Positions 48,344-58,007 of a DNA stretch of 64,000 bases are shown in pieces. The translations under genes were made by a program, and so were the position numbers. Location of the stretch: the NCBI GenBank assembly GCA_018223365.1, contig JAGTTP010000001.1:1182822-1246821 (forward strand), in the 5' to 3' direction. A model generated the notes under the pieces. That model was not told the DNA's origin, did not search any database, and saw nothing but the letters and a program-made list of their open reading frames with translations. Position 1 is the first letter of the stretch, and each line of letters begins with the position of its first letter. The DNA comes from Clostridiaceae bacterium Marseille-Q4145. Its GTDB lineage: Bacteria; Bacillota; Clostridia; Lachnospirales; Lachnospiraceae.

Positions 48344-49549
48344 ATGATAGAAAAACAGATGACCTCCGGCGGGGAGGAGACGAAGAAATTATATTACGAG
48401 GACAGCCACAGGAAGGAATTCAAGGCAACGGTACTGTCCTGTGAAGAGCGGCTGACGGCCAAAGGAAAGAAAGATGGCTATGCGGTGGTACTGGATCAGA
48501 CAGCCTTTTTCCCGGAGGGGGGCGGACAGTTTGGTGACCGTGGCTTTATAGATGACGTGGAAGTATACGATACTCACGAAAAAGGCGGTGTCATTCTCCA
48601 CTATACAAAGACACCCGTGGAAGCAGGAACGACGGTGACCGGAAAGCTGGATTTTGCGGAGCGTTTTTCCAGAATGCAGGAGCATTCCGGTGAGCATATC
48701 GTATCGGGTATTGTCCATCGCCTGCATGGGTATGATAATGTGGGATTCCATCTGGGAAGTGAAAATACGACACTGGATTTTAATGGAGAACTCAGTGAAG
48801 AACAGCTTCAGGAAGTGGAGCGGCTGGCGAATGAGGCGGTGTTCGCCGATCTGCCGGTACAGATTTCCTATCCTTCCAAGGAAGAACTGAAGACACTGGA
48901 TTACAGAAGCAAGATTGAGATCGAGGGACAGGTGCGCCTGGTAGAAATTCCGGGTGTGGATATCTGTGCCTGTTGTGCACCCCATGTAACCCATACCGGT
49001 GAGATCGGTATAATTAAGTTTATTGCCTGTGACCGTCACCGGGGTGGCTGCCGGGTGACCATGCTGGCTGGTATTCGGGCCCTGAAAGATTATCAGGAAA
49101 AGCAGGAACAAGTGACAGCGGTATCCGTGGCGCTCTCCGCAAAGCCGGAGAGGATTGGCGAGGCAGTGCTTCGTCTGAAGGAACAGCAGGAGGCTACCCG
49201 TTTTCAACTGAACCGGATGCAGGCCATTTATCTGGAACAGAAACTGGACAGCATTTCCAAGGAAGATACATTCGCACTCCTTTTTGAAGAAGACCTCGAT
49301 AATGTAGCAGTCCGCAATTTTGTAAACGGTGCAGTGGAGCAGTTTGAAGGTATCTGCGCGGTTTTTGTGGGAACGGATGAAAAAGGCTATCGTTATATTC
49401 TTGGAAGCAAAACCAGGGATGTGCGGGAACTGGCAAAAGAACTGAATACCCGTTTCGCAGGAAAAGGCGGCGGCAAGCCGGAGATGGTGCAGGGATCTTT
49501 GAATGGAACAGAATCCGGGATCCGGTCTGCCATCGGCGATTTTCTTTAA
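48344..49549 (+). CDS. Alanyl-tRNA editing protein (AlaX-type)
   Basis: 401 residues. It has the editing-domain metal motif HSGEH (residues ~105-109) and a Cys/His pair further on (VDICACCAPHVTHTG), plus a coiled part and a C-terminal DHHA1 domain with KGGGKPEMVQGSL. It is like the C-terminal half of AlaRS without the synthetase part, and should deacylate Ser- or Gly-tRNA(Ala) in trans. The N-terminal FPEGGGQFGDRG strand is typical. It ends the hydF-led run. Confidence 0.9.
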   Translation: MIEKQMTSGGEETKKLYYEDSHRKEFKATVLSCEERLTAKGKKDGYAVVLDQTAFFPEGGGQFGDRGFIDDVEVYDTHEKGGVILHYTKTPVEAGTTVTGKLDFAERFSRMQEHSGEHIVSGIVHRLHGYDNVGFHLGSENTTLDFNGELSEEQLQEVERLANEAVFADLPVQISYPSKEELKTLDYRSKIEIEGQVRLVEIPGVDICACCAPHVTHTGEIGIIKFIACDRHRGGCRVTMLAGIRALKDYQEKQEQVTAVSVALSAKPERIGEAVLRLKEQQEATRFQLNRMQAIYLEQKLDSISKEDTFALLFEEDLDNVAVRNFVNGAVEQFEGICAVFVGTDEKGYRYILGSKTRDVRELAKELNTRFAGKGGGKPEMVQGSLNGTESGIRSAIGDFL

Positions 49550-49575
49550 ATTTTCTGAATTCCAGCTGCCGCCCC

Positions 49576-49604
49576 TTGACAAAGTTTTTCTTTCCATCTA
49601 AACT
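49576..49604 (+). promoter_or_regulatory. Promoter of the T-box operon
   Basis: TTGACA at 49576-49581, 17-base spacer, TAAACT at 49599-49604. Confidence 0.8.
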
Positions 49605-49610
49605 AAGGAA

Positions 49611-49864
49611 GAATTGCAAATGGCAGTGATGAAGAGGAGTACAGATGGACCGCCGTCAGAGAGAATCACCCGCAGGCTGAGAGGTGATTTCGGAATGGAC
49701 ATATGGAAGGTAGCTTCGGAGCCGGAGCGCTGAAAGGAAGAGATAGGCGTTCCCGAATTCTCCGCGTTAAGGAGTCAAGAGGTATGTGCAAAAAGCACAT
49801 ATGAACAAAGGTGGTACCGCGATGATTCGCCCTTTGCACGGACAGACTGTGCAGAGGGTTTTTT
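49611..49864 (+). promoter_or_regulatory. T-box leader, probably valine-specific
   Basis: The leader has the AGTA-containing stem I start (GATGAAGAGGAGTA), the T-box AAGGTGGTACCGCG at 49808-49821 and a terminator CCCTTTGCAC/GTGCAGAGGG with six T residues at 49830-49864. Uncharged tRNA pairing with the T-box favours read-through. GTA at 49710-49712 lies where the specifier codon is expected and fits valS two genes downstream; the specifier reading is tentative. Confidence 0.92.
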
Positions 49865-49916
49865 GTTGTAAACAGAATCTCGCAGGAGTGATCCAACAAT
49901 ATGGAGGAATGAGTTT

Positions 49917-51674
49917 TTGATAAAAAAATATGCGTCGGCAGTGGTGATCATCTTGCTGCTGACCCTTCTGACCGGCGGCATGATTTTGCTGGATGTGCGG
50001 AATCCGGAAGTACATTTTTCCAGAGAAGAAGCCTTTCAGGAAGAAGCCTTTGACCTGACCTTAAGTGCAGGCATCCGGGGAGGAACCATTTATTATACAT
50101 TGAACGGGGATACACCGACGACCGAGTCGGATATCTATACAGCGCCCATCCGGGTGGAAGCAGGACTTCCTATGGAAACGACTGTGGTGAAGGCTATGGT
50201 AGTGCGGGGAGGCGTGAAGAGCTCTGTTTATACAAAAACCTATTTTGTAGGACAGGGCGTATCGGAACTGTTCGACACCATGGTGGTGTCCCTGACCACA
50301 GATCAGGCAAATCTCTATGATGAGAAGACTGGTATTTTTACTAACTGGAACGAGGTCAATGATGAAAATGGAAGCTGGGAGCGCCCGGCATATATTGAAT
50401 TCTATGAGCAGGATGGAACACCCATGATTGCCCAGGGAACCGGCATTGCTGTATCAGGTCACGGTTCCAGAGGATTCGACCAGAAGAGCATCAAGCTCAT
50501 CGCGTCGGAACAGTACGATATGGATCATCCAAGATTCAATTATGACTTTTTTGAGACCGATATGGCAGGCAACCGGACAGGACAGTCTTATAATCGGTTG
50601 GTGCTGCGAAACGGCGGTTCCGATCATGAAGGGACTATGATCAAATGGAATGTGGTCAGCCGTCTTGGAAAAGAAGCCGGAATTATCTGTGCCGGAGCAA
50701 GGCCGGGAGTTCTGTTTGTCAATGGCGAATATTATGGCATTATCCAGCTGCAGGAAAAATACACCCAGTATAATGTGTCTGCGGCTATTGGTTCCAGGAA
50801 AAATGACATTATAAAATATGAGCCAAATGAGGTGAATAGTTCCAGGTTCGGCGAATATTATGGAAAGCTTCATATGGACCTTAATGATCCGGAGCGTCAG
50901 GAAAGCCTGGAAGCATCGGTGGACATGACGGATATGCTGCGGCATTATGCTGTAAACTGCATTATGAATAATATTGACTGGCCATTTCACAATTTTCTTT
51001 CCTGGAAATGTGATACGGGAACCAACAGTGCTTATGCAGACGGCAAAGTTCGTTTTTTCCTTTATGACCTGGATGGGGTCTATGGAGATACCAGTAACAG
51101 TGAGATTGCCAATGTGTTTGACTATCTCATGCAGGAGCCGGTAGAGGATATGACAGACACTCTGGCTCTTCTGATGAAATCGGATAAATATCGGACCCAG
51201 TTTGTAAATATGATCTGTGATCTGACCAGTACCACTTTTGCAGCGGATCATGTGCTGCAGATCATTGATGAGGAAGACCAGAAGATCACCCATTCGATGG
51301 AGATCTATTATACAGATGCTGAACGGGCGCGGCAGCAGGCAGCCGTGGAGGATATGAAGGAATCTGCAGCGGAGAGCTGTTTAGTGGTCCATGCAGGACT
51401 GCAGAATAATCTGGGAGCCGCAGGTCCCTATACATTAAAGCTTCAGGTTCCGGATGGTTTGTCGGTGGCATTCAGCCAGATCCGTCTCTCCGGGGAAACG
51501 GAATATGAAGGCATTTATTACCATAACTATCCGCTCACCCTTGCAGTTTCTGATGATGGAGGTCATCCATATTACTGGATGGTAAATGGAACCCGTATAG
51601 ATGGTCCCGAACTGCTGTTAGACAGCAGCTATACAGACAATGAGCTGGATATCCAGCTTGTGATAGATAAGTAA
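49917..51674 (+). CDS. CotH-family protein with N-terminal membrane anchor
   Basis: 585 residues from a TTG eight bases after GGAGG. One membrane segment (VVIILLLTLLTGGMILL) is followed by a chitobiase/FN3-like domain (GGTIYYTLNGDTPTTESDIY) and a CotH kinase-like domain with GHGSRGFDQKS, NGGSDHEGTMIKW, NNIDWPFHNFLSWK and RFFLYDLDGVYGD. CotH of Bacillus phosphorylates spore-coat proteins; membrane-anchored relatives are common in Clostridia with unknown targets. It lies between a T-box leader and valS, so its expression should follow valyl-tRNA charging. Confidence 0.85.
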   Translation: MIKKYASAVVIILLLTLLTGGMILLDVRNPEVHFSREEAFQEEAFDLTLSAGIRGGTIYYTLNGDTPTTESDIYTAPIRVEAGLPMETTVVKAMVVRGGVKSSVYTKTYFVGQGVSELFDTMVVSLTTDQANLYDEKTGIFTNWNEVNDENGSWERPAYIEFYEQDGTPMIAQGTGIAVSGHGSRGFDQKSIKLIASEQYDMDHPRFNYDFFETDMAGNRTGQSYNRLVLRNGGSDHEGTMIKWNVVSRLGKEAGIICAGARPGVLFVNGEYYGIIQLQEKYTQYNVSAAIGSRKNDIIKYEPNEVNSSRFGEYYGKLHMDLNDPERQESLEASVDMTDMLRHYAVNCIMNNIDWPFHNFLSWKCDTGTNSAYADGKVRFFLYDLDGVYGDTSNSEIANVFDYLMQEPVEDMTDTLALLMKSDKYRTQFVNMICDLTSTTFAADHVLQIIDEEDQKITHSMEIYYTDAERARQQAAVEDMKESAAESCLVVHAGLQNNLGAAGPYTLKLQVPDGLSVAFSQIRLSGETEYEGIYYHNYPLTLAVSDDGGHPYYWMVNGTRIDGPELLLDSSYTDNELDIQLVIDK

Positions 51675-51705
51675 AATATTGTTTTATTTTTAAGGAGATA
51701 CTGAT

Positions 51706-54345
51706 ATGAAAGAATTAGCAAAGACTTATGATCCATCTGAAATCGAGGATCGTACCTATGCCAAATGGATGGGAAGAAAATACTTCCATCCGGATGTAGA
51801 CAGAAGCAAAAAACCCTTCACCATTGTTATGCCGCCGCCAAACATTACCGGTAAGCTGCACATGGGACATGCTCTTGACAATACCCTTCAGGATATCCTG
51901 ATCCGTTACAAGAGAATGCAGGGATACAACGCACTGTGGATTCCGGGAACGGACCATGCAAGTATTTCCACAGAGGTAAAGGTGATCAACAAACTGAAAG
52001 AGGAAGGAATCGACAAGAACGATCTGGGAAGAGAAGGCTTCTTAAAGAGAACCTGGGAGTGGCGTGAAGAGTATGGCCGCACCATCGTAGACCAGTTAAA
52101 GAAGATCGGTTCTTCCTGTGACTGGGACAGAGAGCGTTTCACCATGGATGAGGGATGCTCCGAGGCAGTTCTCGAAGTATTTACCCGTCTTTATGAAAAA
52201 GGATATATTTACAAAGGATCCAGAATCATCAACTGGTGCCCGGTATGCCAGACTTCCATCTCTGATGCAGAGGTAGAGCATGAGGAGCAGGCTGGCCATT
52301 TCTGGCACATTAATTATCCGATCGCAGATGGAAGCGGTTATGTAGAGATCGCAACCACCCGTCCGGAGACTTTGCTTGGCGATACCGCTGTGGCTGTGAA
52401 TCCGGATGACGAAAGATATACGAATCTGGTTGGCAAGATGCTGAAACTGCCGCTCACAGACCGCGAGATTCCGGTAGTTGCGGATCCGTACGTAGATAAA
52501 GAGTTTGGAACCGGATGCGTAAAGATTACGCCTGCCCATGACCCGAATGACTTTGAGGTAGGAAGACGCCACAATCTGCCAGAGATCAACATCATGAACG
52601 ATGATGCGACCATTAACTGCCCGGGCAGCAAATATGATGGTATGGACCGTTACGAGGCAAGAAAAGCAATGGTAGCGGATCTGGAAGCACAGGGACTGCT
52701 TGTAAAAGTAGAAGAGCATGTACACAATGTAGGTACTCATGACCGCTGTGGTACGACGGTAGAGCCGATGATCAAGCAGCAGTGGTTCGTAAAGATGGAA
52801 GAGATGGCAAAACCGGCTATCGAAGCGATCAAGAACGGTGACCTGACCTTCGTTCCGGAGCGTTTTGACAAGACTTATCTGCACTGGCTGGAGAACATCC
52901 GTGACTGGTGTATTTCCCGTCAGCTCTGGTGGGGACACAGAATCCCGGCATATTACTGTGATGAGTGCGGCGAGACCGTTGTTTCCAAGACAGCACCGAC
53001 GGTATGCCCGAAATGTGGATGCACCCATCTGACCCAGGACCCGGATACTCTGGATACCTGGTTCTCCTCTGCACTGTGGCCGTTCTCAACCTTAGGCTGG
53101 CCGAAGAACACCGAGGAGCTTGATTATTTCTATCCGACTGATGTATTGGTAACCGGATATGACATCATTTTCTTCTGGGTAATCCGTATGGTATTCTCCG
53201 GTTATGAGCAGACTGGAAAATGCCCGTTCCACCATGTACTGATCCATGGACTGGTCAGAGACTCTCTGGGACGTAAGATGAGTAAATCTCTTGGAAATGG
53301 TATTGATCCGCTGGAGATTATTGATAAATACGGCGCTGACGCACTGCGTCTGACCCTGGTAACCGGTAATGCACCGGGTAACGATATGCGTTTCTACATG
53401 GAGCGTGTAGAGGCCAGCAGAAACTTTGCAAACAAAGTATGGAATGCTTCCCGTTTCATTATGATGAATATGGAGAAAGCAGAGATTCCGGATGAGATTG
53501 ATCTGAGCACGCTCACCGCAGCGGATAAATGGATCCTGTCCAAAGTCAATAGTCTGGCAAAAGAGATCACTGCCAATATGGATAACTTTGATCTGGGTAT
53601 CGCTGTACAGAAGATCTACGACTTTATCTGGGAGGAGTTCTGCGACTGGTACATCGAGATGGTAAAACCGCGTTTATGGAATGACGAGGATGAGACCAAG
53701 GGTGCTGCTCTGTGGACCCTGAAAAACGTACTGATCAATGCACTGAAGATGCTGCATCCTTATATGCCCTTCATCACGGAGGAGATCTTCTGCAACCTGT
53801 CCGATGAGGAATCCATTATGATTTCCTCCTGGCCGGAGTACAAAGAAGAATGGAACTTTGAAGCAGAAGAAAATGCGATTGAGACGATCAAGGAAGCAGT
53901 CCGTGGTATCCGTACCGTTCGTACCAGCATGAACGTACCGAACAGCAAGAAAGCAACCGTTTATGTGGTATCCGAGAGTGCCAAGATTCGTGAGATCTTT
54001 GAGCACGGCAAAGTCTTCTTTGCAGCACTTGGATTTGCAAGCGAAGTCATCGTACAGGCAGACAAGACCGGTATCGCAGATGATGCGGTATCTGCACTGC
54101 TTCCGGAGGCAGCTATTTACATGCCTCTGCAGGAGCTGGTAGATATCGAGAAAGAAAAAGAGCGTCTCCACAAAGAGGAAAAACGTCTGGAAGGCGAGCT
54201 TAACCGTGTCAATGGCATGCTGAACAATGAGAAATTTGTCAGCCGTGCACCGGAAGCAAAGATTCAGGAAGAGCGCGCAAAACTGGAGAAATATACACAG
54301 ATGATGAGTCAGGTCAAAGAACGTCTGGCTCAGCTGGGAGAATAA
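51706..54345 (+). CDS. valS: Valyl-tRNA synthetase
   Basis: 879 residues of class I type: HIGH form KLHMGHALDNTLQD, KMSKS in GRKMSKSLGNGIDPLE, the CP1 editing domain (ATTRPETLLGDTAV), a zinc-like CDECGETV/CPKCGC pair and a C-terminal coiled coil (EKEKERLHKEEKRLEGELNR). It charges tRNA-Val and edits Thr. AAGGAGA precedes the ATG. It is 31 bases after the CotH-like gene with no terminator between them. Confidence 0.97.
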   Translation: MKELAKTYDPSEIEDRTYAKWMGRKYFHPDVDRSKKPFTIVMPPPNITGKLHMGHALDNTLQDILIRYKRMQGYNALWIPGTDHASISTEVKVINKLKEEGIDKNDLGREGFLKRTWEWREEYGRTIVDQLKKIGSSCDWDRERFTMDEGCSEAVLEVFTRLYEKGYIYKGSRIINWCPVCQTSISDAEVEHEEQAGHFWHINYPIADGSGYVEIATTRPETLLGDTAVAVNPDDERYTNLVGKMLKLPLTDREIPVVADPYVDKEFGTGCVKITPAHDPNDFEVGRRHNLPEINIMNDDATINCPGSKYDGMDRYEARKAMVADLEAQGLLVKVEEHVHNVGTHDRCGTTVEPMIKQQWFVKMEEMAKPAIEAIKNGDLTFVPERFDKTYLHWLENIRDWCISRQLWWGHRIPAYYCDECGETVVSKTAPTVCPKCGCTHLTQDPDTLDTWFSSALWPFSTLGWPKNTEELDYFYPTDVLVTGYDIIFFWVIRMVFSGYEQTGKCPFHHVLIHGLVRDSLGRKMSKSLGNGIDPLEIIDKYGADALRLTLVTGNAPGNDMRFYMERVEASRNFANKVWNASRFIMMNMEKAEIPDEIDLSTLTAADKWILSKVNSLAKEITANMDNFDLGIAVQKIYDFIWEEFCDWYIEMVKPRLWNDEDETKGAALWTLKNVLINALKMLHPYMPFITEEIFCNLSDEESIMISSWPEYKEEWNFEAEENAIETIKEAVRGIRTVRTSMNVPNSKKATVYVVSESAKIREIFEHGKVFFAALGFASEVIVQADKTGIADDAVSALLPEAAIYMPLQELVDIEKEKERLHKEEKRLEGELNRVNGMLNNEKFVSRAPEAKIQEERAKLEKYTQMMSQVKERLAQLGE

Positions 54346-54346
54346 C

Positions 54347-55648
54347 ATGACATACGAAGAAGCAGAGAGCTATATTAACGATACACCTAAATTTACAAAG
54401 AAAAATACATTGGAAAACACACGGATGGTTCTGGACGCCATGGGTCATCCGGAGCGTAAGATGAAGTTGATTCATGTGGCAGGTTCCAATGGAAAAGGGT
54501 CCGTATGTGCATATCTGTCTTCTATCTTAAAAGCTGCGGGAAAAGAGGTGGGACTGTTCACCTCTCCGCATCTGGTAAAGATCAATGAGCGGTTCAAGAT
54601 CAATGAGGAGGATGTATCCGACGAACTGTTCCTGGAAGCTTTTGAAGGAGTGATGGATCTGGTTCGTCAGCTTTTAAAAGAAAAGCCGGAGGAGTTTGCT
54701 CATCCCACCTTTTTTGAATTATTATTTCTTATGGGTATCTACATTTTTGATAAAGCCCATATGGAATATGTAGTGTTAGAGACCGGTCTTGGTGGACGCT
54801 TCGATGCCACCAATGTGATTGAAAAACCGCTGGTTAACGTGATTACCTCCATCAGTCTGGAGCATACGGAATATCTTGGAGATACCTATGCAAAGATTGC
54901 AGGGGAAAAGGCAGGCATTATCAAAGAAGGCTGCCCGGTCGTCTATGACGGAACCAGGAAGGATGTGGAAGAAGCCATTCTTAAGAAGGCTTCCGAGATG
55001 CATGCGAAGGCTTATGCCATCCGTCCGGACATGTATAAAATTTTGATGAACACCCAGAAAACGATTGATTTTTCAATGGATACTGGGTATTATGAACCTA
55101 TGAACGTGTCCATCGACACTGTTGCAGAGTACCAGGTGATGAACGCAATGGAGGCTGTGACAGCGGCACTGGTGATGGATGTGGGACTGACAGAAACGGA
55201 TATTCACAGCGGTATGAAGAATATGCGCTGGGAAGGACGTATGGAGCCGGTGCTTCCGGGCGTGATTCTGGACGGCGCGCACAATGATTCCGGAATTGAG
55301 GAATTTGTGAAGACAGCCAGACAGCTTGGAAAAGATACCAAAGTGACGCTGTTGTTTTCCTGCGTCAGTGACAAGGACTACGATGGCATGATCAGGACCA
55401 TCTGTGAGGAGATTCCTTTTACAGAGGTCATTGTCACAGAGGTAGGTGCTTACCGCATGGTTCCGGCAGAGAAGCTTGGCAGTATTTTCCGGAAATATAC
55501 AAAGCAGCCCGTCACGGAGATTTCTTCCGTGGAAGAGGCATTTGACGAAGCATATGCCCGCAAAGGAGACGGAATCCTGTTCTGTGTAGGTTCCCTGTAT
55601 CTGGTGGGAAGTCTGAAAGAGATATTAAGGAGTCGAAAAAATGCTTGA
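54347..55648 (+). CDS. folC: Folylpolyglutamate/dihydrofolate synthase
   Basis: 433 residues. The P-loop HVAGSNGKGSVCAYL is near residue 45, followed by TSPHLVKINERFKIN, ETGLGGRFDATNV, SLEHTEYLGDT and AGEKAGIIK, all usual for the Mur-ligase-like FolC fold. It adds glutamate to folates. It begins one base after the valS stop, an arrangement common in Firmicutes. Confidence 0.95.
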   Translation: MTYEEAESYINDTPKFTKKNTLENTRMVLDAMGHPERKMKLIHVAGSNGKGSVCAYLSSILKAAGKEVGLFTSPHLVKINERFKINEEDVSDELFLEAFEGVMDLVRQLLKEKPEEFAHPTFFELLFLMGIYIFDKAHMEYVVLETGLGGRFDATNVIEKPLVNVITSISLEHTEYLGDTYAKIAGEKAGIIKEGCPVVYDGTRKDVEEAILKKASEMHAKAYAIRPDMYKILMNTQKTIDFSMDTGYYEPMNVSIDTVAEYQVMNAMEAVTAALVMDVGLTETDIHSGMKNMRWEGRMEPVLPGVILDGAHNDSGIEEFVKTARQLGKDTKVTLLFSCVSDKDYDGMIRTICEEIPFTEVIVTEVGAYRMVPAEKLGSIFRKYTKQPVTEISSVEEAFDEAYARKGDGILFCVGSLYLVGSLKEILRSRKNA

Positions 55649-55784
55649 CTTTGAAGAAGAATTAAAAAAATTTCATCCGAGCCTGGAGATTGATCAGGTA
55701 GAGGAAAATGTGTATAGCAACAATTTGGCAGATGTGACAGATCTGATAGATGAGATGTTGAAGGAAATTAAGGATCGTCGATAG
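55641..55784 (+). CDS. Small hypothetical protein after folC
   Basis: A 47-residue frame, MLDFEEELKKFHPSLEIDQV through LKEIKDRR, starts eight bases inside the folC end with TTAAGGAGT upstream and stops 13 bases before the TPR gene. The coiled, acidic composition and clean placement between two co-directional genes support translation. No function recognised. Confidence 0.6.
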   Translation: MLDFEEELKKFHPSLEIDQVEENVYSNNLADVTDLIDEMLKEIKDRR

Positions 55785-55797
55785 AAAAGGTGAATAT

Positions 55798-57156
55798 ATG
55801 AAATGTTTTAACTGTGGAGCGGACCTTAAAGATTCCGAGTACTGCAGCCAGTGTGGCGCAGACGTGAAGCTTTACAGCAGAATGCTGAAGCTTTCCAACG
55901 CATACTACAATGAAGGACTGGAGAAAGCAAAGATACGCGACCTGTCGGGAGCAGTGCTGGCCTTACGGGAAAGTCTGAAGATCAATAAAAAGAATACCAA
56001 TGCAAGAAACCTTCTGGGACTTGTCTACTTTGAGATGGGTATGGTAGTGGATGCACTGACTCAGTGGATTATCAGCCGCAGTTTCCAGAGCACGAAAAAT
56101 ATGGCGGACAAGTATATTGAGGCAGTTCAGAATAATCCGGCACAGCTGGACAGTATCAATACCAGCCTGCGTAAATATAATCAGGCGTTAGTATACTGTC
56201 AGCAGGAGAGTTATGATCTGGCCATCATTCAGCTGAAGAAAGTACTTTCCGTCAATGGAAAGCTGTTGGACGGACATCTGCTGCTGGCACTTCTCTATAT
56301 GAAGACGGAAAATTTGAGCCGTGCGAGGGCAGAACTGAAAAAGGTACTGGCTGTGGACTGCACCAATACAAAAGCACTGCGTTACATGCAGGCACTGGAT
56401 CAGCAGACGGTGGAAGAAAAGCCCCAGGAAGAAGATGCCAACAAAGACGCCATTGCCTATACCAGAGGAAATGAGACCATTATCCAGCCGGTAGGCGTAA
56501 AAGATAATTCCGGATTCCATGCAGTGCTTAATGTAGTTATCGGTGTGGTGATTGGTGTAGCAGTCATGGGACTTCTCATCATGCCGGCGCTCCAGAGCAA
56601 GAAGAGCGGGGAGCTGAATAAGGCAGTGGCAGAGTACAGTGATCAGGTGGATGCCAAATCCGCAACGCTGGACAGCCTGCAGGCAGAAAATGATTCTCTT
56701 AAAAAACAGAATGAAGAAGCAGCGAAGGCAGCCAGCGAAGCAGCTGACAAAGTAAGCAGTTATGAAGAACTGTTAAAAGCTTATGCCTCCTATTCTTCCG
56801 GTGATTCGGCAGCAGCCCTGCAGCAGCTGGAAGCCATCAATCAGGATACCCTTTCTGATGATGCGAAGACCCTGTACAGTTCTGTATTCAGTGAAGTAGG
56901 AGTAACCGCAGTCAAAGATCTTTATAAGACTGGATATGACGCATATCAGAAGGGTGATTATGCAACTGCCATTGAAGATCTTGGAAAATGCTATGAACTG
57001 GATAATACTCAGGGAGACGCCCTGTATTTCCTGGCAAGATCCTATCATAAATCCGGGGATACAGAGAATGCGAAGACCTATTATCAGAAGGTCGTCGATG
57101 AGTTCCCCAACACGAAAAAAGCAACAGATGCAGCAGGTCTGATGACCGGGCTGTAG
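55798..57156 (+). CDS. Zinc-ribbon and TPR membrane protein
   Basis: 452 residues: an N-terminal zinc ribbon (MKCFNCGADLKDSEYCSQCGA), TPR-like repeats over residues ~28-200, one membrane segment (VVIGVVIGVAVMGLLIMPAL, ~247-267), a coiled coil (~275-320) and outer TPR repeats ending AYQKGDYATAIEDLGKCYEL and SGDTENAKTYYQKVVDEFP. It probably bridges cytosolic and outer protein complexes, perhaps in cell-wall or division work. AAAAGGTG precedes the ATG. A strong terminator follows. Confidence 0.8.
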   Translation: MKCFNCGADLKDSEYCSQCGADVKLYSRMLKLSNAYYNEGLEKAKIRDLSGAVLALRESLKINKKNTNARNLLGLVYFEMGMVVDALTQWIISRSFQSTKNMADKYIEAVQNNPAQLDSINTSLRKYNQALVYCQQESYDLAIIQLKKVLSVNGKLLDGHLLLALLYMKTENLSRARAELKKVLAVDCTNTKALRYMQALDQQTVEEKPQEEDANKDAIAYTRGNETIIQPVGVKDNSGFHAVLNVVIGVVIGVAVMGLLIMPALQSKKSGELNKAVAEYSDQVDAKSATLDSLQAENDSLKKQNEEAAKAASEAADKVSSYEELLKAYASYSSGDSAAALQQLEAINQDTLSDDAKTLYSSVFSEVGVTAVKDLYKTGYDAYQKGDYATAIEDLGKCYELDNTQGDALYFLARSYHKSGDTENAKTYYQKVVDEFPNTKKATDAAGLMTGL

Positions 57157-57178
57157 AAGATAAATACCCTGAGGAGAG

Positions 57179-57215
57179 GGACGCTATAATGAAAGTCATT
57201 ATGGCGTCCTTTTTC
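57179..57215 (+). terminator. Terminator after the TPR gene
   Basis: GGACGC-TATAATGA with TCATTATG-GCGTCC form a nearly perfect 14-base stem, with six T residues. Confidence 0.9.
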
Positions 57216-57265
57216 TTTACCCAAAACCAGGAACGAACACAAAAAAGAAAGGAGCAGACTGCTGT

Positions 57266-57580
57266 ATGGAACTGCTGGAACGAAAAGGAATCCGGTTAAT
57301 TGTGCACCTGCCGGAGGAGGTGGATCATCATCATACAGAAGAAATCCGGAGAAAAGTGGATGCTGTGATTCGGAAGGAACCGGTAGGCGAGGTGGAATTT
57401 GATTTTTCGGGGACGGAATTTATGGACAGTGCGGGAATCGGAATGATTTTTGGACGTTATCAGATGCTGAAGGCGCTGAATGGCCGCATTGTGTTAAGTC
57501 ATATGAACAGCAGGATTGACCGGGTACTGGAACTGTCCTGTATCCGAAATTATATTCCGCTGGAGAAGGAGGAGAAATGA
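57266..57580 (+). CDS. spoIIAA: Anti-sigma F factor antagonist SpoIIAA
   Basis: 104 residues, STAS domain, with FSGTEFMDSAGIGMIFGRYQ; the Ser of DSAGIG is the site phosphorylated by SpoIIAB. When dephosphorylated it frees sigma-F in the forespore. AAAGGAG precedes the ATG. First gene of spoIIAA-AB-sigF; its stop overlaps the next start by four bases. Confidence 0.96.
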   Translation: MELLERKGIRLIVHLPEEVDHHHTEEIRRKVDAVIRKEPVGEVEFDFSGTEFMDSAGIGMIFGRYQMLKALNGRIVLSHMNSRIDRVLELSCIRNYIPLEKEEK

Positions 57581-58002
57581 TGAAGAATGAAATGACGCTG
57601 GCATTTGACAGCATCTCGGAAAATGAAGAATTTGCGCGGGTAACGGTGGCAGCTTTTGCGTCCCAGTTAAATCCCACGCTGGAGGAAGTGGCGGATATCC
57701 GAACTGCGGTATCGGAAGCGGTGACCAATGCAATTATCCATGGTTACCCAGAAGGGATACATACCATTGTGCTGCGGGTCCGTATGGAGAACCAGCAGCT
57801 GGAAGTCTGGGTGATTGATGAGGGCGTCGGCATTGCAGATATTTCCAAAGCTATGGAACCACTTTATACCAGCCGTCCGGATCTGGAGCGTTCCGGCATG
57901 GGCTTTATGTTCATGGAAGCATTTATGGACGAGGTGAAGGTAGAATCGTCACCGGGCATGGGAACAACTGTCTATATGAAGAAGCAGATCATGAGCAGGT
58001 AG
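57577..58002 (+). CDS. spoIIAB: Anti-sigma F factor / kinase SpoIIAB
   Basis: 141 residues of the GHKL ATPase type: N-box AVSEAVTNAIIHGYP, G1 VIDEGVGIADI, G2 RSGMGFMFMEAFMD. It binds sigma-F and phosphorylates SpoIIAA. AAGGAGGAG precedes the ATG pair. Overlap with spoIIAA couples their translation. Confidence 0.96.
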   Translation: MMKNEMTLAFDSISENEEFARVTVAAFASQLNPTLEEVADIRTAVSEAVTNAIIHGYPEGIHTIVLRVRMENQQLEVWVIDEGVGIADISKAMEPLYTSRPDLERSGMGFMFMEAFMDEVKVESSPGMGTTVYMKKQIMSR

Positions 58003-58007
58003 TTGCG

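Noticed and set aside
57216..57265. Sigma-H promoter for spoIIAA
   Set aside because: AGGAACG and GAAA have the right spacing, but the transcript would begin at or after the ribosome site, so it is not a usable promoter.
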